Source: Spirochaeta sp. (lineage in GTDB: Bacteria > Spirochaetota > Spirochaetia > DSM-2461). From it: a stretch of DNA of 12,200 nucleotides. The position numbers and the translations under genes were made by a program. The notes below the pieces were generated by a model. That model searched no databases, was not told the origin of the DNA, and saw only the letters and a program-made list of their open reading frames with translations. Where the stretch lies: positions 1-12,200 of the forward strand of contig DAOVYP010000031.1 of NCBI GenBank assembly GCA_030635565.1. The letters run 5' to 3'. Each line of letters starts with the position of its first letter. The stretch's first letter is position 1. This document shows positions 1 to 6,229 of this stretch, one piece after another.

Positions 1-133
1 CTTGCCTTCGCTCCGAATACTGCGTTGGATTGAATGCTCGAGTGCTCATGTACCTATTGGTACACTGCGCTTCCGTGCTTCAGTCCGCCTTGTCTTCGAA
101 ACGAATCCATCGTTTTCGGAAGGCAAATATTTC
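1..133. other. Non-coding edge after fliE; no convincing fliF start
   Basis: After the fliE stop codon the minus strand shows no convincing gene start before the window ends. In related operons fliF follows fliE within a few bases, so a gap of at least 133 bp is slightly unusual. The only ATG whose frame stays open to the edge is at 49-47. It would begin with the residues MSTRAFNPTQYSERRQ, has no good ribosome binding site, and does not look like a FliF N terminus, which normally reaches a membrane helix soon after a short polar start. The ATG at 112-110 is stopped by a TAG after 18 codons. A short palindrome lies at 49-64. Confidence 0.45.
49..64. repeat. Short inverted repeat downstream of fliE
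   Basis: Perfect 6-bp arms TGTACC (49-54) and GGTACA (59-64) are separated by TATT. A few further pairs are possible outward, with a bulge and a mismatch. No T-run follows on either strand, so this is not a standard factor-independent terminator. It could be a weak RNA hairpin in the fliE-fliF spacer, or chance. Confidence 0.35.
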
Positions 134-466
134 CTATCTCATCGCCGTGATGTCGTTATAGGCCTTCACGGCGCGATCCACTATGGCCTTTGTCAGATTC
201 AGGCTCATTTCAGCCCTTGCCATCGCTATTGTGACGTCATGAGGTTCAACCTCATCGGGATGAGTAATCATCCGTTCGAACAGCTGATCCGCATTCAACT
301 GCTGATCCGACACACGTCCGATGGCGTCTGCAACGAGATTCCCGAAGCCGTTCCGATCCTCCCCGACCGGAAGACCCTTCTGTCCATTGCTGTCGAGATG
401 AGCAGCATTTGTTTTTGTCATTTCAACGACATGCCCGACGGCATTGTTGACATCAATCAAACTCAT
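134..466 (-). CDS. fliE: Flagellar hook-basal body protein FliE
   Basis: FliE is the small adaptor that joins the MS ring (FliF) to the proximal rod of the flagellum. In spirochaetes this structure sits at the base of the periplasmic flagella. The 110-residue product matches the usual length of about 100-115. Recognition rests on its C-terminal half: a segment ending QLFERMITHPDEVEPHDVTI, followed by an amphipathic helix containing AEMSLNLTKAIVDRAVKAYN, which is the typical FliE end that packs with rod proteins. The ATG at 466-464 follows the flgC TAA by 2 bp, and GGGAG at 477-473 lies inside the flgC 3' end, so translation is probably coupled to flgC. The N-terminal 35 residues are variable, as is common in the family. 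Confidence 0.93.
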   Translation of the reverse strand: MSLIDVNNAVGHVVEMTKTNAAHLDSNGQKGLPVGEDRNGFGNLVADAIGRVSDQQLNADQLFERMITHPDEVEPHDVTIAMARAEMSLNLTKAIVDRAVKAYNDITAMR

Positions 467-468
467 AA

Positions 469-927
469 TTATCTCCCGATTTCCAGAGCTTTGCGAAACA
501 TGCTCTTTGAACCATCAATAATGGCCACATTCGCCTCATATGCGCGGGATGCGGATATCATATCCACCATCTCACTCACCACATTCACGTTCGGCAGCTC
601 GACATAACCGGTTTGAGGCCCGGTTTTGATGGCATCCGGATGCGTAGGGTCCCATTTAAGGACCAGTTCACTGTCCATATCCTTGTCGATGGATGCGACC
701 CGGACTCCCGAGCCGATTTTATTCTTCAGCGATTCCGGAAGGAACGGGCTCCTCCAGTACGGCTGATCGACTCTGGGACGGAAGATAACCCGGCTGCGCC
801 GGAAGGGTCCGCCTTCGGCCGTTCGTGTCGTATTGGCATTGGCGATATTATTGGAAATAACATCAAGGCGAAGCCTCTCGGCAGTCAGCCCCGATGACGC
901 CGTATTGATTGTCGTGAATAATCCCAT
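469..927 (-). CDS. flgC: Flagellar basal-body rod protein FlgC
   Basis: FlgC is a proximal rod subunit of the flagellar basal body, exported by the flagellar type III system and assembled with FlgB and FliE. The 152-residue product starts MGLFTTINTASSGLTAERLR and contains the rod/hook signature VISNNIANANTTRT near residues 24-37. The C-terminal region VNVVSEMVDMISASRAYEAN is the conserved Flg_bbr_C helix. The ATG at 927-925 was chosen because the protein then begins exactly where the family begins and is preceded by GGGGAGG at 944-938. The in-frame upstream codons add 26 residues unlike FlgC. The gene is separated from flgB by 215 bp containing a possible small ORF and inverted repeats, where many relatives have almost no gap. 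Confidence 0.95.
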   Translation of the reverse strand: MGLFTTINTASSGLTAERLRLDVISNNIANANTTRTAEGGPFRRSRVIFRPRVDQPYWRSPFLPESLKNKIGSGVRVASIDKDMDSELVLKWDPTHPDAIKTGPQTGYVELPNVNVVSEMVDMISASRAYEANVAIIDGSKSMFRKALEIGR

Positions 928-931
928 ATGC

Positions 932-1126
932 CTAAGACCTCCCCGCCCAGGTGCAATTCGAAAAGAATTGCATGAATTGCGGATTCTGATGACAGCTGAA
1001 GGCAAACAGCTGGTTTCCGGGTGCAGCCCGGGAACTTGCGAGCCCGTAAATCATATCCAGCAATTCATCCTGCGGTCTTGTGGATTGCACCGCATCAACC
1101 GAAGTAATTTGTTTATATGCTGACAT
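932..1126 (-). CDS. Possible small protein between flgB and flgC (64 aa, unrecognised)
   Basis: I do not recognise this product. The ORF has an ATG at 1126-1124, preceded 10 nt upstream by GGGGAG (1142-1137) directly after the flgB stop codon. It ends with TAG at 934-932, 4 bp before the flgC ATG. It thus fills the flgB-flgC gap exactly, in the arrangement expected of a translationally coupled gene. The product starts MSAYKQITSVDAVQSTRPQD, has a plausible amphipathic stretch ELLDMIYGLASSRAA near residues 21-35, and a tail rich in Phe, Gln and Cys. It has no signal peptide or membrane helix. Against it: it coincides with a dense set of inverted repeats, third-position GC looks neutral, and the tail looks unlike a folded domain. 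It could be a real flagellar accessory peptide, a leader peptide, or a chance ORF in a structured leader. Confidence 0.35.
   Translation of the reverse strand: MSAYKQITSVDAVQSTRPQDELLDMIYGLASSRAAPGNQLFAFSCHQNPQFMQFFSNCTWAGRS
938..944 (-). promoter_or_regulatory. flgC ribosome binding site
   Basis: The plus strand reads cctcccc here, giving GGGGAGG on the transcript 10 nt before the flgC ATG. This supports the start at 927 over the longer reading. An 8-bp inverted repeat (952-972) begins only a few bases upstream of it on the transcript, so access to this site could be influenced by that hairpin. Confidence 0.7.
952..972. repeat. 8-bp perfect inverted repeat upstream of flgC
   Basis: Arms TGCAATTC (952-959) and GAATTGCA (965-972) flank the loop GAAAA. 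On the transcript this is a stem with loop UUUUC ending about 7 nt before the flgC Shine-Dalgarno sequence. A second copy of the arm core, GAATTGC at 974-980, could compete for the same partner. No U-run follows the stem, so it is more likely a translational or processing element than a terminator, if it is functional. Confidence 0.6.
993..1031. repeat. Two adjacent inverted repeats in the flgB-flgC gap
   Basis: CAGCTG at 993-998 and again at 1007-1012 can pair across an 8-nt loop. Immediately next to it, CCGGG (1017-1021) and CCCGG (1027-1031) can pair across TGCAG. A further 6-bp pair, TGCGGT at 1071-1076 with ACCGCA at 1089-1094, lies upstream on the transcript. Together with 952-972 they make this gap unusually rich in potential hairpins. 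Individual stems are short, and none is a terminator by sequence. Confidence 0.4.
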
Positions 1127-1142
1127 ATTTCATTTTCTCCCC

Positions 1143-1559
1143 TTACCTGAGAACGATATTGATCTGTTTGAACTGGTGATTGACGGCGCCGGCCATCAAT
1201 TCGTACATCATCTGGTTTTCCGTCGCCTGCATCAGCTCACGCTCGACATCAACGTTGTTTCCGTTGTTCTTGGAAGTCGTCAGATAGTCGAGAACGATTC
1301 TGGGACCGACAGTCCGGTAATCCACGGTCTGTTTGAACGGGATGTGTTTCTCATGGGTGACGACGCCGATTGACTTGTCCAACTTCTCCGAAGCCAGAGC
1401 CCGGCCCAGTTCGGCTTCAAAATTCACTACCGATCGTTTGAAGTTCGGGGTTTCGACATTTGCAATGTTGTTGGCGATCACCTGACGGCGCAGGGTGGAT
1501 ACCGCCATGTTCCGCTGGATAAGATCAACGGATTTGGCGAAAGTCGTGTTTTCTAACAT
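1143..1559 (-). CDS. flgB: Flagellar basal-body rod protein FlgB
   Basis: FlgB is a proximal rod subunit of the flagellar basal body and the usual first gene of the flgB-flgC-fliE-fliF operon. The 138-residue product has the family N terminus with the rod signature VIANNIANVETPNFKRS at about residues 27-43. It has a mid-region THEKHIPF, corresponding to the family's conserved T-x-x-x-H motif, and a C terminus containing NNVDVERELMQATENQMMYE that leads into the terminal coiled helix. Length is normal. The ATG at 1559-1557 is preceded by GGGAGGG at 1570-1564. The 109 bp between hslU and flgB is the largest gap upstream of the flagellar genes in this window and is the natural place for a flagellar promoter, but I see no complete consensus promoter there. 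Confidence 0.96.
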   Translation of the reverse strand: MLENTTFAKSVDLIQRNMAVSTLRRQVIANNIANVETPNFKRSVVNFEAELGRALASEKLDKSIGVVTHEKHIPFKQTVDYRTVGPRIVLDYLTTSKNNGNNVDVERELMQATENQMMYELMAGAVNHQFKQINIVLR

Positions 1560-1668
1560 GTTTCCCTCCCGGGGGCCATCTTCATCACCTTACCTCTCCC
1601 CAGGTTCAGTCGATGTCCCCTCTTCTCCATTCTCGGCATAGTTCAAACCCCCGCTGAGTACCGATCGT
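1560..1668 (-). other. hslU-flgB intergenic spacer
   Basis: This 109-bp spacer separates the protease genes from the flagellar genes. In Firmicutes codY sits at this position; here there is no gene. The transcript strand is purine-rich, and I see no stem followed by a T-run that would terminate hslU transcription. GCCGAGAA at 1637-1630 resembles the sigma-28 minus-10 element (GCCGATAA), but the expected TAAA minus-35 is not at the right distance. A 28-codon ORF (1639-1553) overlaps the flgB start and lacks a good ribosome binding site. Confidence 0.4.
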
Positions 1669-3030
1669 TTACAATATGTACCGGGATAAATCCCGATCCT
1701 CAATTATTTTGTTCAGGCGTTCGTTCACATACTCCTCAGTCACCCTTATGGTCTGTCCGGTGAGATTCGGAGCATTGAACGAAACATCTTCAAGAAGCAG
1801 CTCCAACACCGTGTGTAAACGACGTGCACCGATATTTTCGGTATGTGTATTCACTTCCGCCGCGATATCGGAAAGACGCTTAACCGCGTCATCTTCAAAA
1901 ATCAGCACCACCTCTTCGGTGGCGAGCAGTTCAGTGTATTGCCGGGTGAGTGCATTCCTCGGTGATGTGAGAATCTCCCGGAAGTCTTCAGCATTGAGCG
2001 ATTCCAATTCCACCCTCAGGGGGAATCGTCCCTGCAGCTCAGGTATGAGATCCGAGGGCTTTGACAGATTGAAGGCTCCGGCCGCGATGAAGAGAATATG
2101 CGCGGTATCGACCATCCCGAATTTCGTGTTTACCGTAGAACCTTCCACGATGGGCAGGATGTCACGCTGAACACCTTCTCTGGATACGTCATGCCCTCCC
2201 GACCGTCCGTCTTTTACGGCAATTTTGTCGATTTCGTCTATGAAGATAATGCCGGCATTCTGAACTCTATCCCTGGCGGTTTCTATCGCACTTTCGGCAT
2301 CAATGCGTTTTTCCTGCTGTTCGGCTTCCAGCAGTTCCCGGGCACGGGACACTTTTACCTTCCGGGGTTTTTTCGGTCCTTGAAAGATGGAACCGAGATT
2401 ACCGAAATCAAACCCCATCTGCTCGATACCGGCTCCGGAAATGACTTCAACGTGAGGTTTTCTGCCGCCACCGGCAGTAATCTCCACCATGCGATCGTCA
2501 AGTTCGCCTTCCTTCAGTTTCCGTCTCAACACTTCACGGGCATGTTGTCCCCTATCGGGTTCCACAGGTGTTTTTATATCGGCACCCTCCGGCGGCGGTA
2601 ACGAGGAACCGGGAACCAGAACGTCCAGCAGTGCTTCCTCGGCAGCGTCTCTGGCAGCCCGTTCCACACCGGATTTCATTTCATCCTTTACCATAACGAC
2701 GGCTTTGGACATGAGATCCCTGACCATTGATTCCACATCCCGGCCGACATATCCCACTTCCGTGAATTTTGTGGCCTCAACCTTGATAAAGGGTGCGCCC
2801 GAGAGTTTGGCCAATCGTCTGGCAATCTCAGTTTTACCGACACCTGTCGGGCCGATCATCAGGATGTTTTTAGGCGCAACTTCGTCCCGGATATCATCGG
2901 GCAGCCTCGCTCTGCGCTGACGGTTTCTCAAGGCGATGGCTACAGACTTCTTAGCCGCATTCTGACCGATGATGTATTGATCGAGGGCATCGACTATCTC
3001 CTGGGGAGTAAGTCCTGAAAGTTTACTCAT
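1669..3030 (-). CDS. hslU: ATP-dependent protease ATPase subunit HslU (ClpY)
   Basis: HslU is the AAA+ hexameric unfoldase that feeds substrates to the HslV peptidase in the cytoplasm. The 453-residue product is full length (family about 440-470). Visible landmarks are the N-terminal [17 protein letters not shown], Walker A GPTGVGKT at residues 60-67, the GYVG pore loop at 93-96, Walker B IIFIDEID at 261-268, and sensor-2 GARR at 401-404. The C-terminal tail DLSRYIL is the peptide that docks into HslV to activate it. The inserted I domain spans roughly residues 110-240. The ATG at 3030-3028 overlaps the hslV end by 8 bp (ATGAGTAA), which implies coupled translation. A longer in-frame start at 3087 would add 19 residues not found in the family and is rejected. 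Confidence 0.98.
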   Translation of the reverse strand: MSKLSGLTPQEIVDALDQYIIGQNAAKKSVAIALRNRQRRARLPDDIRDEVAPKNILMIGPTGVGKTEIARRLAKLSGAPFIKVEATKFTEVGYVGRDVESMVRDLMSKAVVMVKDEMKSGVERAARDAAEEALLDVLVPGSSLPPPEGADIKTPVEPDRGQHAREVLRRKLKEGELDDRMVEITAGGGRKPHVEVISGAGIEQMGFDFGNLGSIFQGPKKPRKVKVSRARELLEAEQQEKRIDAESAIETARDRVQNAGIIFIDEIDKIAVKDGRSGGHDVSREGVQRDILPIVEGSTVNTKFGMVDTAHILFIAAGAFNLSKPSDLIPELQGRFPLRVELESLNAEDFREILTSPRNALTRQYTELLATEEVVLIFEDDAVKRLSDIAAEVNTHTENIGARRLHTVLELLLEDVSFNAPNLTGQTIRVTEEYVNERLNKIIEDRDLSRYIL

Positions 3031-3568
3031 CTTCCAATACCTCCAGGGTAATATTGTCGTTGGTGAAAACACAGATTTCGGCAGCAATGCGTATCGACCT
3101 TTCCGCTATGGCCCGGGCATCAAGTTCCGAACCATCGAGATAGGCCATGGCCGCGGAATAGGCGTAGTTACCGCCGCTGCCGATGGCTACGGCACCTTCA
3201 TCAGGTTCAATTACGTCCCCGTTACCGCTGAGCAGCAGCGTTCTGCTGATATCGGCTACAAGCAGCATGGCTTCCAGACGGCGCAGAACCCTGTCGGTTC
3301 GCCATTCCTTGGCCAGCTCCACCGCAGCCCGGGTGACATCCCCGGCGAATTCCTTGAGTTTGCCTTCAAATCGCTCTTCAAGGGTAAAGGCGTCGGCGGT
3401 GGAACCGGCGAATCCCACGAGTACCTTGTCGTTATACAGCCGCCGGACTTTTTGGGCCCGGCCTTTCATGATGACCGCTTCGCCCAGAGTCACCTGGCCG
3501 TCTCCGGCCATGGCAACCTGTCCGTCTTTACGGACTGCGACGATCGTTGTTCCTCTGATTTCAGGCAT
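3023..3568 (-). CDS. hslV: ATP-dependent protease peptidase subunit HslV (ClpQ)
   Basis: HslV is the threonine peptidase of the HslVU protease, related to proteasome beta subunits. The product has a short propeptide MPEIRG followed by TTIVAVR, so Thr7 should be the catalytic N-terminal nucleophile after processing. Conserved features follow: AGDGQVTLG near residues 21-29, [20 protein letters not shown] with the catalytic-site lysine near residue 40, and GSGGNYA in the C-terminal half. At 181 residues the length is normal. Two adjacent ATG codons (3571 and 3568) are possible. I chose the second because GGAGG at 3578-3574 is only 2 nt from the first but 5 nt from the second. The gene overlaps the xerC end by 8 bp. 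It has the Thr-type active site, not the Ser-type of Bacillus ClpQ. Confidence 0.97.
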   Translation of the reverse strand: MPEIRGTTIVAVRKDGQVAMAGDGQVTLGEAVIMKGRAQKVRRLYNDKVLVGFAGSTADAFTLEERFEGKLKEFAGDVTRAAVELAKEWRTDRVLRRLEAMLLVADISRTLLLSGNGDVIEPDEGAVAIGSGGNYAYSAAMAYLDGSELDARAIAERSIRIAAEICVFTNDNITLEVLEDE

Positions 3569-4472
3569 CATTTCCTCCGGAGTTTACCGTACGCCTTGCA
3601 TGGGGATGAGACAGGCGGTACACCTGTTTGATCCGTTCAATACTGGTATGTGTGTAAATCTGAGTCGTTGACATACTGGAATGTCCCAGCAGTTCCTGTA
3701 CGGTTCTGATGTCGGCCCCTTCGTCCATCACATGGGTGGCGAAGCTGTGCCGGAAGGTGTGGGGCGTCACTTTCTTTGCCATACCTGTCAGGGCCGCATA
3801 ACGCCTGATGAGGTAGTACACTCCCCGGGTGGTGAGCCTTTCACCCCGGAGATCGAGTATCAAGGCCCGACGGCTGTCGGAATCATCGGCAGAGTGCTTG
3901 AGGCGATGAGGCAGATATTCTTCCAGTGCCTCCGCCGCTTTAGTTCCGACAAATACCATTCTTTCCTTGTCACCTTTACCCCGGACCCTGACCTGCCGAC
4001 GTACAACATCGGAAGCATCCAGGGAACAGATTTCACCGACCCGGCATCCGGTTGAATACAACAGTTCGAAGAGCACCCTGTCCCGCAGCCCGGTAAATCC
4101 CTCACCCGTGTAATCAAGAAATGTCTCGATTTCCTCATGTGTGAGAAATCCGGGAAGCCGACGTCCCTTTTTCACCGTTCTGGAGCCGATGAACGGATTC
4201 TCCGTACCGGGGATTCTCCGGCGTCGCCACTCGTAATAACCCTTGAGGGCAGAGAGGCGACGGTTTACCGTTGCCGAAGCCATGTGTCTGGAAGACATCC
4301 GGGCCATGAATGATCTGGCTTCGCTCTGTCCGGCCTCTTCCTCGGACAGCTTATACTCGGCCAGAAAAGCCGACCAGGCGGCCAGGTCCCTGCGGTATGA
4401 GCGGATTGTTGCGTCCGAAAGACGTCGTATATCCCTGAGATGATCCAGCCAGTCATGCGCCTCGATACTCAA
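3561..4472 (-). CDS. xerC: Tyrosine recombinase XerC
   Basis: This is a Xer-family tyrosine recombinase, which with XerD resolves chromosome dimers at dif near the division septum. The 303-residue product has an N-terminal SAM-like core-binding domain (about residues 1-90) and a catalytic domain. All active-site residues are visible: Arg144 (TGCRVGE), Lys166 (GKGDKER), His238 and Arg241 ([10 protein letters not shown]), His264 (LLGHSS), and nucleophile Tyr273 (TQIYTH). Translation appears to begin at TTG (4472-4470), 5 nt after CCTCCC/GGGAGG at 4483-4478. This gives a 20-bp overlap with dprA. Assignment as XerC and not XerD rests mainly on position upstream of hslV, as for Bacillus codV, and on the other copy (6230-7120) looking more XerD-like, so the two labels could be swapped. 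Confidence 0.9.
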   Translation of the reverse strand: MSIEAHDWLDHLRDIRRLSDATIRSYRRDLAAWSAFLAEYKLSEEEAGQSEARSFMARMSSRHMASATVNRRLSALKGYYEWRRRRIPGTENPFIGSRTVKKGRRLPGFLTHEEIETFLDYTGEGFTGLRDRVLFELLYSTGCRVGEICSLDASDVVRRQVRVRGKGDKERMVFVGTKAAEALEEYLPHRLKHSADDSDSRRALILDLRGERLTTRGVYYLIRRYAALTGMAKKVTPHTFRHSFATHVMDEGADIRTVQELLGHSSMSTTQIYTHTSIERIKQVYRLSHPHARRTVNSGGNDA

Positions 4473-5454
4473 ACCAACCTCCCATATACCGGTACAACCG
4501 GCCGTCCAGTTCCAGTTTCATCATACGTACAAGATCATCGGACCCACCGGGTCCGGCGACGGCATCCACCGTCCGGATATCCAGGAAACGTCCCCAATCA
4601 CTCATCACATCAGATGCACTGGAAATCACCGGTGCACCTTGACGTTCAAGGTTTCTCGTGCCTCCGGAAGCCAACCCGTTCATCCCGGCCGAAGCGATGT
4701 ATAGGTCGCGGTTCTGATCCAGGGCGAAGTCAGCAGTTATCAGTGCCCCGGATTTCTCAGGTGCCTGTACGATGATGCAGCCCCTGCATAATCCACTCAA
4801 AATGCGGTTTCTCCGGGGAAAAGCATATTTGGCGGGGAAAAGTCCCGGGGGAATCTCACCCAGCAGAGCTCCGCCCCTGTCCATGATTCGTGCAGCCAGT
4901 CGTCGATGAGACATCGGACTCGGTCTGTCAAGTCCACCGGCCAACACGGCCCATGTGGTACCGCAGCCCGCCAGAGCGCCTTCATGGACAGCCCTGTCAA
5001 TCCCGAATGCCAACCCCGATACCACCGGATAACCGGCCAGAGCGAATTCCAGTCCCAGCTGATAAGCCTGCCGCTGAGCCGGTGATGAGGGGCGGCGCGT
5101 ACCGACCACTGCAATACCCGGTTTCCCATCGAATACGGGGGTTCCCCTGTGATACAAAACCAGTGGAGGATCGCTGATCAGGGCCAGAGATGCCGGATAG
5201 TTTGTCTCTCCAAGAACTCGATACCCGATTTTATAGTACCTGAGCCTGTGAATTTCCCCCTCGGCATCCCTGAGCAGCCGGCCGGCCGACGGCAGGATAC
5301 CGGTTGATCTGGAGGATCGTGTCGCCGCATATTCTTCGATGGCCGCGGGAAGATCCTGCTCATCACGACAAGCGGTCCAGACCCGGTGTTTCAACCAGCC
5401 CTTGTGACCCGGAAGACGGTTTAACGCCAGGAGCAGCAGAGGATCATGATCCAT
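4453..5454 (-). CDS. dprA: DNA processing protein DprA (Smf)
   Basis: DprA binds single-stranded DNA taken up during transformation and loads RecA. It is also widespread in bacteria not known to be competent. The 333-residue product contains the family Rossmann-like core: VGTRRP at 117-122 (many homologues have GSR), SGLAFGID at 146-153, a run AVLAGGLDRPSP, FPRRNRI at 212-218, and SGALITADFA from 235. The C terminus [19 protein letters not shown] looks like the wing end of the usual winged-helix domain, but the helices before it appear shortened. The ATG at 5454 is preceded by GGGAGG with 5-nt spacing to GGAGG. A GTG at 5472 would add six residues and has less support. The gene overlaps the TPR gene by 11 bp and xerC by 20 bp. 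Confidence 0.94.
   Translation of the reverse strand: MDHDPLLLLALNRLPGHKGWLKHRVWTACRDEQDLPAAIEEYAATRSSRSTGILPSAGRLLRDAEGEIHRLRYYKIGYRVLGETNYPASLALISDPPLVLYHRGTPVFDGKPGIAVVGTRRPSSPAQRQAYQLGLEFALAGYPVVSGLAFGIDRAVHEGALAGCGTTWAVLAGGLDRPSPMSHRRLAARIMDRGGALLGEIPPGLFPAKYAFPRRNRILSGLCRGCIIVQAPEKSGALITADFALDQNRDLYIASAGMNGLASGGTRNLERQGAPVISSASDVMSDWGRFLDIRTVDAVAGPGGSDDLVRMMKLELDGRLYRYMGGWFEYRGA
4478..4483 (-). promoter_or_regulatory. Ribosome binding site supporting a TTG start for xerC
   Basis: The plus strand reads cctccc, which gives GGGAGG on the transcript 5 nt before TTG at 4472-4470, inside the end of dprA. No ATG or GTG lies at a comparable distance, and the reading from this TTG gives the expected XerC N terminus ([12 protein letters not shown]). 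This site decides the start. Confidence 0.65.
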
Positions 5455-6220
5455 AGTCACCTCCCGCCACACGATTGTAGAGATCTTCCGCTTTTATCAC
5501 GTCAGTTTGATCTTTGGCGAGTCTTATGATTTCATCATAGAGATCCAGTGCGTCGCCGGTCATTCCGGCTTCAAGGTAAACCCTGGCAAGAAGGAATCTC
5601 GCATTAACATCACTTCGTTCGATTTTGAGGAAATCCTCCAGCAGCGGACCGGCTTCCGGGGATCGGTCAAGCTCGAATACGAGGAGCGCGGCGAGGGCAT
5701 ACATCGCCGGGGTGTACCGGGGATCGAGGGTCAAGGCCCTGCGGTATCCATTTTCGGATCGGGCGAGATACGACGCTCTCATCCCGGGTGTATCCGATGA
5801 CAGGGCCATCTGCCCTGCAGTCAGAGCCCGGTTGTATAGAAGTGATGCATGTTCAGGATAGAGGGCAACCGCCTCATCGAAGGCGGCCATGGCTTCGCCC
5901 CACATCTGGTAGTCCATGTACTTCATAGCCAGAAGACGCCAATATGTTCCTTTGTCCCTGACAGCCTCAATGGTTTTTTCAACCTGCTTTTCGACGCCCC
6001 GTATGTCGGCCTTGAGTTCGGCAATCCGTGCATCGTCGTCCCCCCGATCCTCTTCGACAGCTAAGCGAACGGCCAAATCACGCCTGTTCTGCATCTTGCC
6101 GCAGGAAGTGATGATTGGAAGAAGACACAAGACGGCAACTGCCAACAGACGGCCGGATATAGCGCCGGTACGATGGACGCCAGAGGTCAATTCATTTCTT
6201 TTCCAGCCGAAAATAACCAT
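5444..6220 (-). CDS. TPR-repeat lipoprotein
   Basis: This is a probable membrane-anchored scaffold protein of unknown specific function. The N terminus has a basic stretch and a hydrophobic segment LLAVAVLCLLPI (25-36), ending in the lipobox-like ITSC with Cys40 as the predicted lipidated residue. An acidic, probably coiled-coil segment follows (about 56-90). Helix-turn-helix repeats then run from about 92 to 235 with TPR hallmarks: YWRLLAMKYMDYQMWGEAMAAF, then YNRALTAGQMA with YRRALTLDP, then AMYALAALL, then ARFLLARVYLEAGMTGDALD. The gene starts 9 bp after xerD and overlaps dprA by 11 bp. A TPR gene at the same place between ftsZ and dprA is known to me in Borrelia (BB0298), which suggests a conserved spirochaetal partner of division or envelope growth. 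That role is inference. Confidence 0.85.
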   Translation of the reverse strand: MVIFGWKRNELTSGVHRTGAISGRLLAVAVLCLLPIITSCGKMQNRRDLAVRLAVEEDRGDDDARIAELKADIRGVEKQVEKTIEAVRDKGTYWRLLAMKYMDYQMWGEAMAAFDEAVALYPEHASLLYNRALTAGQMALSSDTPGMRASYLARSENGYRRALTLDPRYTPAMYALAALLVFELDRSPEAGPLLEDFLKIERSDVNARFLLARVYLEAGMTGDALDLYDEIIRLAKDQTDVIKAEDLYNRVAGGDYGS

Positions 6221-6229
6221 TTCTTCTCT

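Noticed and set aside
2..607. 201-codon plus-strand open frame
   Set aside because: It lies opposite fliE and flgC, which are clear family members. The translation resembles no known protein and has no ribosome binding site.
928..1005. Longer N terminus for FlgC
   Set aside because: It adds 26 residues before the conserved FlgC start, and the ATG at 927 is preceded by GGGGAGG.
1630..1637. Sigma-28-like minus-10 element (GCCGAGAA on the minus strand) about 70 nt upstream of flgB
   Set aside because: It matches 7 of 8 consensus positions, but no TAAA-like minus-35 lies 13-16 bp upstream, so I do not call a promoter.
1553..1639. 28-codon ORF overlapping the flgB start
   Set aside because: It has no well-spaced ribosome binding site, and its basic, low-complexity product has no recognisable features. 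Chance is the simpler explanation.
3031..3087. Longer N terminus for HslU
   Set aside because: The 19 extra residues fall inside hslV and are absent from the family. The ATG at 3030 gives the standard HslU start.
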